19,046 bases of DNA from Russula earlei (lineage: Eukaryota; Basidiomycota; Agaricomycetes; Russulales; Russulaceae). A program made the translations under genes and the position numbers. The notes under the pieces are model-generated. The model did not search any database, had not been told where the DNA came from, and saw nothing but the letters and a program-made list of their open reading frames with translations. Location of the stretch: NCBI GenBank assembly GCA_025769875.1, contig JAGFNK010000889.1, positions 1 to 19,046 of the forward strand, given 5' to 3'. Shown here in pieces: positions 18,246 through 19,046 of this stretch. Each line of letters starts with the position of its first letter. The first letter of the stretch is position 1.

Positions 18246-18532
18246 GTCCACTAAAACTCAACTCAGTGGTCAATAAAGGTGAAATATATTGACCACTGAA
18301 TTGACTCAGCTCAGATTACAAATTATTTTAAAACAATTGATTGATTTGTTGCCCTCTCCTCATGCATCGCATTATTGTAAATATGTCAACCCAAACAATT
18401 AGAACTTAGTCAAATGCTTAAGAGAGGGCAGCTCAGTGCCCAAGTTATGTAACCTAAGATGCAACATGAGTCACCCCGAATCACCAGGGGGATCATATAC
18501 ACTTAATTTGCCCGATCAATTTAGCCTTAGCA
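18246..18532 (-). repeat. Right arm of the 7.4-kb-spaced inverted repeat
   Basis: Reverse complement of 11110-11376. It carries a perfect 13-bp hairpin TCAGTGGTCAATA / TATTGACCACTGA (18263-18275, 18287-18299). Similarity fades outward of about 18530. Confidence 0.85.
18272..18277 (+). terminator. Possible poly(A) signal of the secreted-protein gene
   Basis: AATAAA lies 32 bp after the stop codon and inside the inverted-repeat arm. If used, the repeat supplies the 3' end of the transcript. Confidence 0.4.
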
Positions 18533-19046
18533 GACTTGGATAAACTTAACACAATGGCATATGTTAATACATGGATTTATATTGAATAAATTGAGACATA
18601 AAGTGCATCCACAAATATGACACCAAATTTTAAATAGGAATGGTCTACTCATTACATGGCGATAATCAGCCAATGGGGATCAATCGCACCTAATGGGGAT
18701 CAATCGCCTCGATGACAGAGACTGACCACACAGATTAAACTCAACGCGAAGATCTGGGCTTTACATTTTGTTCCAATTTTACTTGAGCCAAATAATATAG
18801 TTAGCATTCTTATAATTGAATCTTGTTTGTATTTTCCCACTAAGAACCAAGTCTGTGTTGAAGGCAGCGGGCGGCGGCTTGCTGAGTTCGCGAAAACACA
18901 CACAAAAGAAGGGACAAAACAGGTCTCTTGTTCCAAGGCGTAACTAGAGTTTCTACATACGAGACACGATCTATGAGAGAGGGGGATATTGGGGGATTGG
19001 GGAGACAGAAAGACGCGAGTTGGGAGTGCGATACATGGATGTGGAA
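18533..19046. other. Right-edge region without a recognised gene
   Basis: AT-rich at first, then purine-rich on the plus strand towards the edge (GGGGGATTGGGGAGACAG), which is pyrimidine-rich on the minus strand. It could be the promoter side of a gene outside the window. The minus frame at 18700-18936 shows no domain. It includes a tandem doublet at 18672-18707. Confidence 0.35.
18672..18707 (+). repeat. Two-copy tandem repeat, period 20
   Basis: AATGGGGATCAATCGC occurs at 18672-18687 and 18692-18707, separated by ACCT. Confidence 0.8.

Noticed and set aside
18700..18936. 78-codon minus frame near the right edge
   Set aside because: No domain, no start context, mixed composition; it overlaps the tandem doublet only in part and nothing supports expression.
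1..19046. tRNA, rRNA or CRISPR features
   Set aside because: No cloverleaf-like or rRNA-like stretch and no evenly spaced short repeats with unique spacers were seen by eye.

Overview
The window looks like transposon-rich DNA from a basidiomycete fungus, probably an Agaricomycete. The reasons are many 37-59 nt GT-AG introns, a Plavaka-type KDZ transposase, a chromodomain Ty3/gypsy retrotransposon and Tc1/mariner-type transposases. No tRNA, rRNA or CRISPR array was seen. All family names come from recognising protein motifs by eye; no database search was run.

Left half (1-10103) is nested mobile elements. A minus-strand Ty3/gypsy element A enters from the left edge: internal region 1-357, 5' LTR 358-1185. 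It is inserted inside a decayed Tc1/mariner-type transposase gene (1186-2117, minus). From about 2740 comes the 3' end of a second Ty3/gypsy element, B (plus strand): integrase C-terminus, chromodomain, polypurine tract and 3' LTR (8002-8759). Its chromodomain is split by a 4516-bp Tc1/mariner-type element (3075-7590). That element has a TA target duplication and very long inverted repeats (about 848 bp) built of roughly 150-bp tandem units. Inside it lie a broken transposase gene (minus) and, on the opposite strand, an intron-bearing fragment of acetyl-CoA synthetase, which looks like a captured host gene. A solo LTR of a related family (9139-10103) follows, flanked by AGAT.

Right half: an AT-rich palindromic stretch (10860-11060) leads to one arm of an inverted repeat (11110-11376); its partner is at 18246-18532. 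Between the arms lies an essentially complete KDZ/Plavaka transposon (11519-17434) with 31-bp inverted ends and an 8-bp CAAGCCCT target duplication. It carries two divergent genes: a five-exon transposase (minus; 980 codons; six premature stops but every exon still joins in frame) and an eight-exon gene (plus; 502 codons; two premature stops) for a protein resembling the DUF6532 family. A perfect 14-bp palindrome sits in the 169-bp spacer between their start codons.

The only gene that looks intact is a two-exon gene for a 140-residue secreted protein (17765-18240). It has a TATA box and a signal peptide, and an AATAAA lies just beyond it inside the right inverted-repeat arm. The last 500 bases contain only a short tandem duplication.
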